Assembly: GCA_944474755.1 (NCBI GenBank)
Contig: OX104122.1
Coordinates: 6,783,223 to 6,847,222, forward strand
Reading direction: 5' to 3'
DNA: 64,000 nt
Source: Limnoperna fortunei
Lineage: Eukaryota; Mollusca; Bivalvia; Mytilida; Modiolidae
Shown one piece after another: positions 30,592 to 39,837 of this stretch. A program made the translations under genes and the position numbers. How positions within the stretch are numbered: position 1 is the stretch's first letter; the number at the start of each line of letters is the position of its first letter. The notes beneath the pieces are model-generated. The model was not told where the DNA came from. It saw nothing but the letters and a program-made list of their open reading frames with translations, and ran no database searches.

Positions 30592-32239
30592 GGAGTGGTC
30601 AGCTATTGAAAGCCACCATATCTTAGTGTGCCAGCATAGATTGGGCTGGCCAATAGTATAATATAAGGCTAGTGCATTTAAAAGGTATCTGTTATAGAAC
30701 TTTGATATTATTTTCTTATTTAAAAGTGCAGGGGCAGTGACAGATATGCAAATTTTTATTCTGAAGATGTCTTCAAACACATGTTATATACATATGCAAT
30801 TTTTCTCCTTGGGTAGGGCTAAAGAATAGAAGAATTTTTCAAGAACACTTTGAATACCAATATATCTTTTATTGATTTTAATTCAAATATGACCTATGTA
30901 CTTGATGTAGAAATATTGGCTAAATTGGTTCTCTTGCAAACTTGGTATAGGCATAACAGTAGTAAATGTGTACCAGTAACAAGTTACCAGATTGTGTACC
31001 CTACATTAAGTACAGTACTGAATACTTCGTTGTGTTCTGATTTGGTAAATAGTGGTTAGATGTGTACAATTTTTTAGCTGTAAGCTCCTGCATCAATTAA
31101 GTTTTAAAAAGTGGTAAAATTTTTCTCAGATCTTGCAAGATAAAATTTTGGTAATTTTTTAAACAATGTAGTATTTTTACATTCACTGCATTAGAAATTG
31201 CATGTAAAAGTGGGAGCGTCTCAAAATGTTCTAACTAGCGAAAAAAGGAATTGGTCACGGATATATATGGCATATATTTTTTAAATGGAAAATGAAAGTT
31301 TATTAATTTCCTAGTGCAGGTAAATGCTGATCAATGTTAGAAAATATCTACCTATATGTCAGATGATGTTTTGTGGATTTTTATTTCTGAGAGTAAATCA
31401 AGGTTATTTTTTGCATATATTGTGGTATCTCTTGTTGAAACTAACTGAAGGCAGTACTCAAAAAGAAGGTATTGTCTAATGGACACTATAAAAACTGTTA
31501 ATTCAGCACTTTTTGCATTTTTCTATATACACATATTAAAAAACCACACACAATCACAGGAAAGTGTTCTCCTGTCTTTATTCCATTTGAACTTTCTTTC
31601 TGTATGGTCATCTTTACTTTTCGCAATGAATTGGGCATATTCATGGGCATAAAATTAAATTTCGAAAAAAAAATAGACCAAAAATAAGGTAAATTTTAAA
31701 CCGCACTGATCAGTTTGAACTTTGGATCAATTTCTCCCAAAGTTTTGATATGACAATGAAAACCTTTGGCTGAAAACTAGATTTTGTCCCCAATTGCTGA
31801 ACTTAGGGCCACATTTAAGCAAATTAATAGGAAGCAAGTTCAAATTTTTTTTAAAATTTTAGTCCAAAATAAGCAAAAAATAGCCAAAAATGGTAATTTA
31901 TTGTCTATAAAAGTGATTATTATGCACATGATTTAACAAAACCTGTTCAATAGATGGTTTGTAAATGCATAATAAGGATCAAAATATCCAACTTAAAAGA
32001 GAAAACAGATTTCCTTTACTTAAGTAGAATTTTTTGTGGAAGTTAGTGTTATCAACAGCCTTTGACTGAAATATTGGTACTTTTATTTTGCACTAATTGA
32101 AGGTATAAAACAGGTTAAATTAAAATTTGTTCATTTATTTGTACTTGTTTAGTAGGTTTTCTTGTCTAAAAGCACCATCTTGTTAATTTGAAGCCACGTT
32201 GAAACAATTTAGGGGACAATATGGCATAGTTTAAAAGAT
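30592..32239. repeat. Macrosatellite unit with internal 56-bp deletion (second)
   Basis: The same deletion as in the copy at 25540 occurs at 31340-31352, with nearly identical junction bases. The two copies are one 5,052-bp block apart, so common descent through the higher-order repeat is more likely than two separate events. Confidence 0.9.
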
Positions 32240-33057
32240 GGAGTGGTCAGCTATTGAAAGCCACCATATCTTAGTGTGCCAGCATAGATTGGGCTGGCCA
32301 ATAGTATAATATAAGGCTAGTGCATTTAAAAGGTATCTGTTATAGAACTTTGATATTATTTTCTTATTTAAAAGTGCAGGGGCAGTGACAGATATGCAAA
32401 TTTTTATTCTGAAGATGTCTTCAAACACATGTTATATACATATGCAATTTTTCTCCTTGGGTAGGGCTAAAGAATAGAAGAATTTTTCAAGAACACTTTG
32501 AATACCAATATATCTTTTATTGATTTTAATTCAAATATGACCTATGTACTTGATGTAGAAATATTGGCTAAATTGGTTCTCTTGCAAACTTGGTATAGGC
32601 ATAACAGTAGTAAATGTGTACCAGTAACAAGTTACCAGATTGTGTACCCTACATTAAGTACAGTACTGAATACTTCGTTGTGTTCTGATTTGGTAAATAG
32701 TGGTTAGATGTGTACAATTTTTTAGCTGTAAGCTCCTGCATCAATTAAGTTTTAAAAAGTGGTAAAATTTTTCTCAGATCTTGCAAGATAAAATTTTGGT
32801 CATTTTTTAAACAATGTAGTATTTTTACATTCACTGCATTAGAAATTGCATGTAAAAGTGGGAGCGTCTCAAAATGTTCTAACTAGCGAAAAAAGGAATT
32901 GGTCACGGATATATATGGCATATATTTTTTAAATGGAAAATGAAAGTTTATTAATTTCCTAGTGCAGGTAAATGCTGATCAATGTTAGAAAGGTATGCAA
33001 ATCACAGAAATGTTAGTGTTTTCGACTATAGCAAAAGCATTTACTACTGTGCTACCT

Positions 33058-33307
33058 CTACTGCCTAAAAGAAGGATGGAATTTTGAAATCGAGACCGGA
33101 TATAACTATGTGAACAGTAGATCGCACAATTATGTGAGTTTTTGGGAGTTTCAGAAGCTAGATAAGAACTTTATGCTGAAATAAATACAGACCAGGAGTA
33201 TTTTGTTTGTTTCCCCCGCAGCTCGAGATGTTGTAAACATAAACATAAACATAAACAATCAACTGAAATGTCTACAGAAAGATTAACATAAGGGTGTTAA
33301 GACGAAA
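33058..33307. other. Unique flank of the satellite; short ATAAAC microsatellite
   Basis: After the satellite break at 33057 the sequence becomes single-copy within the window. A good 3' splice-site-like stretch (TTTGTTTCCCCCGCAG) ends near 33221. A short ATAAAC microsatellite, about four units, lies at 33234-33256. No gene is otherwise visible. Confidence 0.6.
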
Positions 33308-33542
33308 GATATTGCTGCATGTTTTGAACGCCTCCACAATCACATAGAAACTTAAATTGGTGCAATAAAGTTTGAGCATAGCGAGTTAACCGAAAATAGT
33401 AGATGTAATCAAAAACCAGGTTGAATTCTTCAATGCAGACTTTTAGGACCTTAACAACAAGCTGATGCTCAACTAGGAAGCGCAACTAGAAGCCGAACGT
33501 AACATTCCATACCACCCCGAGATGCTGACTAAAAAACTTTGA
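33308..33542 (+). pseudogene. Decayed reading frame, coiled-coil-like, unidentified
   Basis: Two plus-strand frames, joined by a one-base slip near 33401, read as a hydrophilic, helix-rich polypeptide. From 33308 the frame gives residues such as ERLHNHIET, then TAA at 33353, then IGAIKFEHSELTENS. From 33402 it gives DVIKNQVEFFNADF, TAG at 33444, DLNNKLMLN, TAG at 33474, and then EAQLEAERNIPYHPEMLTKKL with a final TGA at 33540. All three internal stops are TAA/TAG, one C-to-T change from a glutamine codon, as expected of a decaying ORF. An AATAAA lies just downstream at 33574-33579. The composition resembles the coiled-coil part of a retrotransposon ORF1 or an ordinary structural exon. I cannot name the family. 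A 62-codon ORF on the other strand covers the same interval and looks less protein-like. Confidence 0.35.
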
Positions 33543-33579
33543 AAAAAATTGTGTGTACTTGATACTAAATCTGAATAAA

Positions 33580-34530
33580 GCTTTTATATTTATAGATGTA
33601 TACTTAAATATATATGTCGCTTACCTGTCTTTTATCTTTGTTATGCATAGTAGTTTGCCTGTTTGTTGTTTACGTTTTTGTGTGTATATGACTTTTCATT
33701 TTTACACTGCGTAGTACAAAACAATGTAGGAAATTCCTGAGAAGATGTGTATTGCTTCTTTTCATTCATAAAGTCGGGTGTCTTCGTGGAAGGCCGCGTT
33801 TACATCAACATCCGGCTAACTAACAGCATGTGAAATAAATTGAAGTTTCCACTCTTAAAGCACTTGTTCAAGTAATTAACATTTAAATTGCTCGGATTTG
33901 TGAATGGAAATACTAATTATTTTGACAGAGCTATATACGCACACACTTATGTGACGAAACATACTCTTAATAACAAGTTAAATGTGATTATTATAGTGCA
34001 GAGCAGTGAAATGAATCTTAAGTCCTTACTGTTCTAAACACAGAATAATCAAATAGACAAAGTAGCAGCATCTTTAGTAAAAGGGGATTTAATTCTGTTT
34101 GTGGATGAATGGGCTTGATATAAAAACAATGGTAATTTGTTTATATATAAATCGTCATAACTTTTGAAGTAATAAATATGGAGTAGGCATTGTCAAAATG
34201 CGAGCACAGACAATATAGTCTTTTATTATCAATATATAATGTGCACACCGTTACTTCCAAACACCCTAAATGTGCCTCTAAACTCCAGTGGTCACGTGAC
34301 GTCTTTCTTTTTGTAATGGTGACGTCACATGATTGTCAGTTTTTAAAGATCGATTTAGAGATTGCAAAAAATAGTATGAAATTTTTGTTGTTATTTTTAA
34401 ATATAACATTAACGTTTTATCATTGTCAAATTTATTTTTAAGTCTTTCTTTAAAATTAAATTTAGTGTTCTTCATTCACTTTGTTCCAGTTTTTTGACAA
34501 TATCAACTTCCGGACGAAATAAAAAAAAGC
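33580..34530. other. AT-rich unique island, no gene seen
   Basis: There is no convincing coding signal. The 83-codon plus-strand ORF at 34190-34441 overlaps a 65-codon minus-strand ORF and shows no recognisable features. The island contains the palindromic E-box and CRE words annotated separately, and a CATCCGGCTAACTAAC segment of unknown meaning near 33809. Confidence 0.6.
34291..34327. promoter_or_regulatory. E-box palindrome and full CRE, 20 bp apart
   Basis: GTCACGTGAC at 34291-34300 is a perfect palindrome with a CACGTG E-box core. TGACGTCA at 34320-34327 is the full palindromic CRE consensus. Both are pattern matches. No start site or gene is visible nearby, so the function is unproven. 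Confidence 0.3.
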
Positions 34531-34532
34531 TG

Positions 34533-34589
34533 ATTTTGATCACGCGATTTCATTTTGATCACGAGGTTTCATTTTGATCACGTGACACG
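34533..34589. repeat. 3 x 19-bp repeat, ATTTTGATCACG core
   Basis: Three consecutive 19-bp units start at 34533, 34552 and 34571. They share ATTTTGATCACG and then diverge (CGATTTC, AGGTTTC, TGACACG). The third creates GATCACGTGAC, another E-box palindrome. Confidence 0.85.
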
Positions 34590-34618
34590 TAATCGCCGTA
34601 GAGCTCACCGCTCTTCGC

Positions 34619-34654
34619 GGGCAGCTTTGCTGCCCCTCTGCGAGCTGTGCTCGC
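34619..34654. repeat. Two adjacent GC-rich hairpins
   Basis: GGGCAGC-TTT-GCTGCCC at 34619-34635 has a 7-bp perfect stem with a 3-nt loop. GCGAGC-TGT-GCTCGC at 34640-34654 has a 6-bp stem with a 3-nt loop. They sit 4 nt apart in otherwise AT-rich DNA, immediately after the 19-bp repeat. Such paired hairpins fit the end of a small mobile element or a structured RNA tail. No gene is visible to support a terminator reading. Confidence 0.75.
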
Positions 34655-34714
34655 TATTATCAAAAACTTTTTATTAAAGAAGTATGATAAGATCCTACAT
34701 AACACCTACCTGCA

Positions 34715-35440
34715 GTGCAGGACTGGCTCATACTGTAGGAAAGTGTGATAGAGGGCCGGTTTATACTAAGTTAATTGTGATGGAGGACCGGCTCATACTG
34801 TACATGTAGTTAATTGTGATGGAAGACCGGCTTATACTGTTGTGTGTGTGTGATTGAGGACAACTCAAACTGTAGGTCAGTGTGATGGTGGACCTGCTCA
34901 TACTGTACGCAAGTGTGATGGAGAACCTACTCATACAGTAGGTAAGTGTGATGTAGGACTGGCTTATACTGTAGGTAAGTGTGTAGAGGACCGGCTCATA
35001 CTGTAGGTAAGTGTGATGGTGGACCTGCTCATACTGTACGTAAGTGTGATGGAGAACCTACTCATACAGTAGGTAAGTGTGATGTAGGACTGGCTTATAC
35101 TGTAGGTAAGTGTGATGGTGGACCTGCTCATTTTTGTAGGTAAGTGTGATGGAGGACCGGCTCATACTGTAAGTAAGTGTGATGGTGGACCTGCTCATTT
35201 TGTAGGTAAGTGTGATTGAGGACCGGCTCATACTGCAGGTAATTTGGATGTAGGACAGTCTTGTATGGTAGGTAAATGTGATGGATTACCGCCCCATACT
35301 GTAGGCAAGTGTGATGGATTACCGGCTCACACTTTAGGTAGCTGTGATGGAAGACCGGCTCATACTGTAGGCTAGTGCGACGGAGGACCGGTGCATACTG
35401 TAACTAAGGGTGATTGAGAACTGTCTTATACTGTAGCTAA
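34715..35440. repeat. Minisatellite, ~32-33-bp unit, ~22 copies, diverged
   Basis: Imperfect tandem units are built on GTAGGTAAGTGTGATGGAGG followed by an ACCGGCTCATACT block. Copies differ by substitutions and small indels. Early copies carry TTAATTGTGATGG in place of GTAAGTGTGATGG. At least seven copies contain the exact word TAGGTAAGTGTG, which includes a consensus 5' splice-site core (AGGTAAGT). Confidence 0.93.
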
Positions 35441-35720
35441 ATCAGACATATTTAAGACTTCAATATTTCATTTATGCGGGAATTTTCAAATGCCGTAAGT
35501 TACGACAAACACATTAGTGCACAGTGCTGTTCATTGTAATGTGTAGCCTCGCGGGATTTAATGAAATAATTTCTTCTGGCATGAATATATACTGATTTTA
35601 CCACGAGATGATCCTATACGCCAAATATTTTACCCAAGCGTATGCAAATGATAAAATGTGGGCAGCATGAGCCAACAGGTGTTAAAATTTGCATCATTAC
35701 TACATTATACTTGTCTTTTT
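35441..35720. other. Unique island, nothing recognised
   Basis: This is AT-rich single-copy DNA between two minisatellites. The ATG at 35658 opens a 68-codon ORF, but most of it is the 60-bp repeat that follows. I do not consider it a gene. Confidence 0.6.
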
Positions 35721-35933
35721 ATCTGTGTTCTCGTGACCGTGGAACCGGCTCCTCTTTTTATGTGTGCATGTTTTGAATGTATCTGTGTTCTCAGAACCCT
35801 GGAACCGCCTCCTCTCTGTATGTATGCATGTTTTAAATGTATATGTGTTCCCATGAACGTCTAACCGCCTCCTTTCTCTGCGTATGCATGTTCTAAATGT
35901 ATCTGTGTTATCATGACCTTTCTCTATATGTGC
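35721..35933. repeat. 60-bp tandem repeat, ~3.5 copies
   Basis: Units start at 35721, 35781, 35841 and 35901 with the word ATCTGTGTT (ATATGTGTT in the third), exactly 60 bp apart. The fourth is truncated and runs into the 38-bp array. Each unit ends in a TATGCATGTTTTAAATGT-type block. Confidence 0.93.
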
Positions 35934-38900
35934 ATAAGACTGTTAGTATGCACCCTGCTGCCGCACCCGTTATCAGACTGTTAGTATTCACCCTGCTGCC
36001 GCTCCCCTTATAAGACTTTTAGTATGCACCTTGCTGCCGCTTCCGTTACAAGACTGTTAGTATGCACCTTGCTGCCGCCCCCGTTATGAGACTGTTAGTA
36101 TGCAACCTGCTGCCGCTCCCGTTATAAGACTGTAAGTATGGACCCTGCTGCCGTTTCCGTTACAAGCCTGTTAGTATGTACCCTGCTGCCGCTCCAGTTA
36201 TAAGACTGTAAGTATGCACCCTGCTGCCACTCCCGTTATAAGACTGTTAGTATGTACCATGCGGCCGCTCCCGTTATAAGACTTTTAGTATGCACCCTGC
36301 TGCTCCTCCCGTTATAAGACTGTTAGTATGCAACTTGTTGCCGCTCCCGTTATAAGACTTTAAGTATGCACCCTGCTGCCGCTTCCGTTATAAGACTGTA
36401 AGTATGCACCCTGCTGCCGCTCCCGTTATAAGACTGTTAGTATGCACCCTGCTGCCACTCCCCTTATAAGACTGTAACTATGCACCCTGCAGCCGATCCC
36501 GTTATAAGACTGTTAGTATGCACCCTGCTGCCGCTCCCGTTATAAGACTGTTAGCATGCACCCTGCTGCCTCTCTCGTAATAAGACTGTAAGTATGCACC
36601 CTGCTTCCGCTCAACATAATACTGTAAGTATGCACCCTGCTGCCGCTGCCGTTATCAGACTGTTAGTATGCACCCTGCTGGCGCTCCCATTATAAGACTG
36701 TAAGTATGTACCCTGCTGCCGCTCCCCTTATAAGACTGTTAGTATGCACCCTGCTGCCTCTCCCGTTATCAGACTGTAAGTATGCACCCTGCTGCCGCTC
36801 CCGTTATCAGACTGTTAGTATGCACCCTGCTGCCGCTCAACATAATACTAAAGTATGCATCCTGCTGCCGCTCCCGTTATAAGACTGTTAGTATGCACCC
36901 TGCTGCCACTCCCCTTATAAGACTGTAACTATGCACCCTGCAGCCGATCCCGTTATATGACTGTTAGTATGCACCCTGCTGCCGCTCCCGTTATAAGACT
37001 GTTAGCATGCACCCTGCTGCCGATCTCGTAATAAGACTGTAAGTATGCGCCCTGCTGCTGCTCCCCTTATAAGACTGTTAGTATGCACCCTGCTGCCGCT
37101 GTCGTTATCAGACTGTTAGTATGCACCCTGCTGCCGCTCAACATAATACTGTAAGTATGCACCCTGCTGCCTCTCCCTTAATAAGACTGGAAGTATGCAC
37201 CCCGCTGCCGCTCCCGTTATAAGACTGTTAGTATGCATCCTGCTGCCGCTCAACATAATACTGTAAGTATGCACCCTGCTGCCTCTCCCTTAATAAGACT
37301 GGAAGTATGCACCCCGCTGCCGCTCCCGTTATAAGACTGTTAGTATGCCTCCTGCTGCCGCTCCGGTTATAAGTCTGTAAGTATGCACCCTGCTACCGCT
37401 CCCTTTATAAGACTGTTAGTATGCGCCCTGCTGCCGCTCCCGTTATAAGACTGTAAGTATGCACCCTGATGCCTCTCCCTTTATAAGACTGTTAGTATGG
37501 AACCTGCTGCCGCTCCCGTTATAAGACTGTTAGTATGCACCCTGCTGCCGCTTCCGCTACAAGACTGTTAGTATGCACCTTGCTGCCGCTCCACTTATAA
37601 CGCTGTAAGTATGAAGCCTGCTGCCGCTCCCGTTATAAGACTGTTAATATGCACCATGCTGCCCCTCCCGTTATAAGAATGTAACTATGCACCCTGCAGC
37701 CGCTCCCGTAATAAGACTGTTAGTATGCACCCTGATGCCGCTCCCGTTATAAGACTGTTAGAAGTCACCATGCTGCCGCTCTCGTTATAAGACTGTAAGT
37801 ATGCACGCTGCTGCCGCTCCCCTTATAAGACTGTTAGTATGCACCCTGCTACCGCTCCCTTTATAAGACTGTTAGTATGCGCCCTGCTGCCGCTCCCGTT
37901 ATAAGACTGTAAGTATGCAACCTGATGCCTCTCCCTTTATAAGACTGTTAGTATGGAACCTGCTGCCGCTCCCGTTATAAGACTGTTAGTATGCACCCTG
38001 CTGCCGCTTCCGCTACAAGACTGTTAGTATGCACCTTGCTGCCGCTCCACTTATAACGCTGTAAGTATGAAGCCTGCTGCCGCTCCCGTTATAAGACTGT
38101 TAATATGCACCATGCTGCCCCTCCCGTTATAAGAATGTAACTATGCACCCTGCAGCCGCTCCCGTAATAAGACTGTTAGTATGCACCCTGATGCCGCTCC
38201 CGTTATAAGACTGTTAGAAGTCACCATGCTGCCGCTCTCGTTTTAAGACTGTAAGTATGCACGCTGCTGCCGCTCCCCTTATAAGACTGTTAGTATGCAC
38301 CCTGCTGCCGCTCCCGTTATCAGACTGTTAGTATGCACCCTGCTGCAGCTCCTATTATAAGACTGTTAGTATGCACCCTGCTGCCGCTCAACATATTACT
38401 GTAAGTATGCACCCTGCTGCCGCTCAACATATTACTGTAAGTATGCACCCTGATGCCGCTCCCGTTATAAGACTGTAAGTATACACCCTGCTGCTGCTCC
38501 CGTTATAAGACTGTAAGTATGCACCCAGCTGCCGCTCCCGTTATAAGACTGTAAGTATGCACCCTGCTGCCGCTCCCCTTATAAGACTGTTAGTACGCAC
38601 CTTGCTGCCGCTCTCCTTATAAAACTGTTAGTATGCACCCTGCTGCCGCTCCCGTTATAAGACTGTTAGTATGCACCCTGCTACGGCTCTCGTTATAATA
38701 CTGTAAGTATGCACCCTGCTGCCGCTCCCCTTATAAGACTCTTAGTATGCACCCTGCTGCCGCTCCCGTTATCAGACTGTTAGTATGCACCCTGCTGCAG
38801 CTCCTGTTATAAGACTGTTAGTATGCACCCTGCTGCCGCTCAACATAATAATGTAAGTATGCACCCTGCTGCCGCTCCCGTTATAAGACTGTAGATATAC

Positions 38901-39303
38901 ACCCTGCTGCTGCTCCCGTTATAAGACTGTAAGTATGCACCCTGCTGCCGCTCCCGTTATAAGACTGTAAGTATGCACCTTGTTGCCGCTCCCGTTATAA
39001 GACTGTAAGTATGCACCCTGCTGCCGCTCCCCTTATAAGACTGTTAGTATGCACCCTGCTGCCGCTCCCCTTATAAAATTGTTAGTATGCACTCTGCTGT
39101 CGCTCCCGTTATAAATCTGTTAGTATGCATCCTGCTGCCGCTACGTTATAGGACTGTAAGTATGCATCCTGCTGCCGCTACCGTTATAGGACTGTAAGTA
39201 TGCACCTTGCTGCAGCTCACGTTATTAGACTGTTAGTATGCACCCTGCTGCCGCTCAAGTTATAATACTGTTAGACGTATGCACCCTCCCGTTATAAGAC
39301 TAT
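35934..39303. repeat. Minisatellite, 38-bp unit, ~88 copies
   Basis: The consensus is ATAAGACTGTTAGTATGCAC followed by CCTGCTGCCGCTCCCGTT. Recurrent unit variants include GACTGTAAGTATG, GCTCAACATAATACTG (1-2 bp shorter), and CCTGATGCC or CCTCTCCCTT forms. The variants recur in blocks rather than at random, which records larger internal duplications. The array is more GC-rich than its surroundings. No frame stays open through it. Confidence 0.96.
37387..38300. repeat. 456-bp (12-unit) internal duplication in the 38-bp array
   Basis: A block with unusual variants appears twice in the same order: CTACCGCTCCCTTTATAAG, TATGCGCCCTG, CCTGATGCCTCTC, TATGGAACC, ACTTATAACGCTG and GTTAGAAGTCACC. GAAGTCACC falls at 37761 and again at 38217, exactly 456 bp = 12 x 38 apart. 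A second duplication offset by ~451 bp is marked by GCTGCCACTCCCC at 36451 and 36902. A third, offset by 112 bp, is marked by CTCTCCCTTAATAAGACTGG at 37171 and 37283. Confidence 0.85.
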
Positions 39304-39346
39304 CAGTTTATCCAAATGGTTGTTTAACATATTGCTTAATTGACAG

Positions 39347-39490
39347 GTAAATTACGGCGACCAGCTTAATTGCTTTGATACTGTAAATTTACAGATTCAG
39401 CTTGTTGAACAGATATTCAATTACAATAGTGCCGTTAAAAGCAGACGTTACCTAATAAAACGTGCAGCAAGCAAATTCATTAAACGATAA
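39347..39490 (+). CDS. Possible terminal coding exon, unidentified
   Basis: After a 3' splice-site-like stretch (TTGCTTAATTGACAG ending at 39346) a frame stays open for 47 codons to TAA at 39488. Its composition is protein-like, with a soluble first half (YGDQLNCFDTVNLQIQLVEQ) and a strongly basic C-terminus (SRRYLIKRAASKFIKR). An AATAAA lies 45 bp after the stop at 39535-39540. An alternative acceptor TTTACAG lies in the same frame near 39394. The upstream 38-bp array would then lie in an intron. I recognise no family. A 47-codon open stretch can arise by chance, so confidence is low. Confidence 0.2.
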   Translation, partial: VNYGDQLNCFDTVNLQIQLVEQIFNYNSAVKSRRYLIKRAASKFIKR

Positions 39491-39837
39491 ATTAGGGAGT
39501 GGATCTTTATTTACCGATAAATTTGGGATTAAGGAATAAATTATGGAGAAAATCACGTGTTTTATTGAGCAATGATTGTAATAGAAAGTGTAGAGATCGT
39601 GGGAGATAACTGAAGTTAACTTAATAGGATGTTATGAAAGAATTTACTAGTTATCTCCCACTAAATACATTTAACGTGTCAAATTATTTACAGAATAACA
39701 TTTATATTAATCTCAGAAAAAAGAAGAACAGCAGCATTAATGATATAGTGATAATAATGTATATGAATCGCCGTGAAATATCTTAAATCTTATAAATAGT
39801 ATATTTAAAACGCTTTCGAAATCGGGTAGAAAACAAT
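39491..39837. other. AT-rich unique island
   Basis: This holds the AATAAA at 39535 and the 63-bp inverted repeat at 39599-39661, described separately. No other structure is seen. Confidence 0.6.
39599..39661. repeat. 63-bp element with perfect 13-bp inverted ends
   Basis: GTGGGAGATAACT at 39599-39611 is the exact reverse complement of AGTTATCTCCCAC at 39649-39661, with 37 bp between. The GGGAGATAAC word is one I associate with dispersed repeats in mollusc genomes. A further copy of the word, GGGAGATAAT, lies at 49559. It may be a tiny MITE-like hairpin or a fold of a SINE tail. Confidence 0.8.

Larger units (their letters stand above)
22136..32239. repeat. Trimeric higher-order repeat (2 x 5,052 bp) within the macrosatellite
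   Basis: Unit lengths here run 1704-1700-1648 and then 1705-1699-1648, giving two consecutive blocks of exactly 5,052 bp (22136-27187 and 27188-32239). The middle unit of each block (23840, 28893) shares three marks. These are a shortened A-run after TTCG (near 24968 and 30020), a missing A in the CAAATTT tract (near 25144 and 30196), and a missing G in TTAGGGGACA (near 25511 and 30564). The third unit of each block (25540, 30592) carries the same ~56-bp deletion. An AAGTTAGTG/AAGTAAGTG polymorphism follows an A-A-T rhythm from about 15331 onward, hinting that the three-unit periodicity reaches further left in weaker form. This is the usual signature of amplification of a multi-unit block after units had diverged. 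Confidence 0.85.
1..33057. repeat. Macrosatellite array, ~1,703-bp unit, 19 full + 1 partial copy
   Basis: A head-to-tail array fills the first half of the window. Taking GGAGTGGTCAGC as the unit start, copies begin at 1, 1704, 3405, 5108, 6815, 8518, 10223, 11926, 13628, 15331, 17034, 18737, 20441, 22136, 23840, 25540, 27188, 28893, 30592 and 32240. Most spacings are 1,699-1,707 bp, with outliers of 1,695 (copy at 20441) and 1,648 (copies at 25540 and 30592). Neighbouring copies differ at only a handful of bases, mostly homopolymer lengths. The unit is AT-rich, has no recognisable protein domain, and carries only three ORFs of 62-69 codons that are broken in some copies: a stop at ~291 in copy 1, a frameshift at ~8583, and a 56-bp deletion in two copies. 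The array starts at base 1, so it probably continues to the left. It ends abruptly inside a unit, 818 bp in. I read it as a recently homogenised, non-coding satellite. It could derive from a tandemly amplified non-autonomous transposon, but no terminal signature is seen. Confidence 0.97.

Noticed and set aside
35658..35864. 68-codon Cys-rich ORF
   Set aside because: Most of it is translated 60-bp repeat, with no signal or homology.
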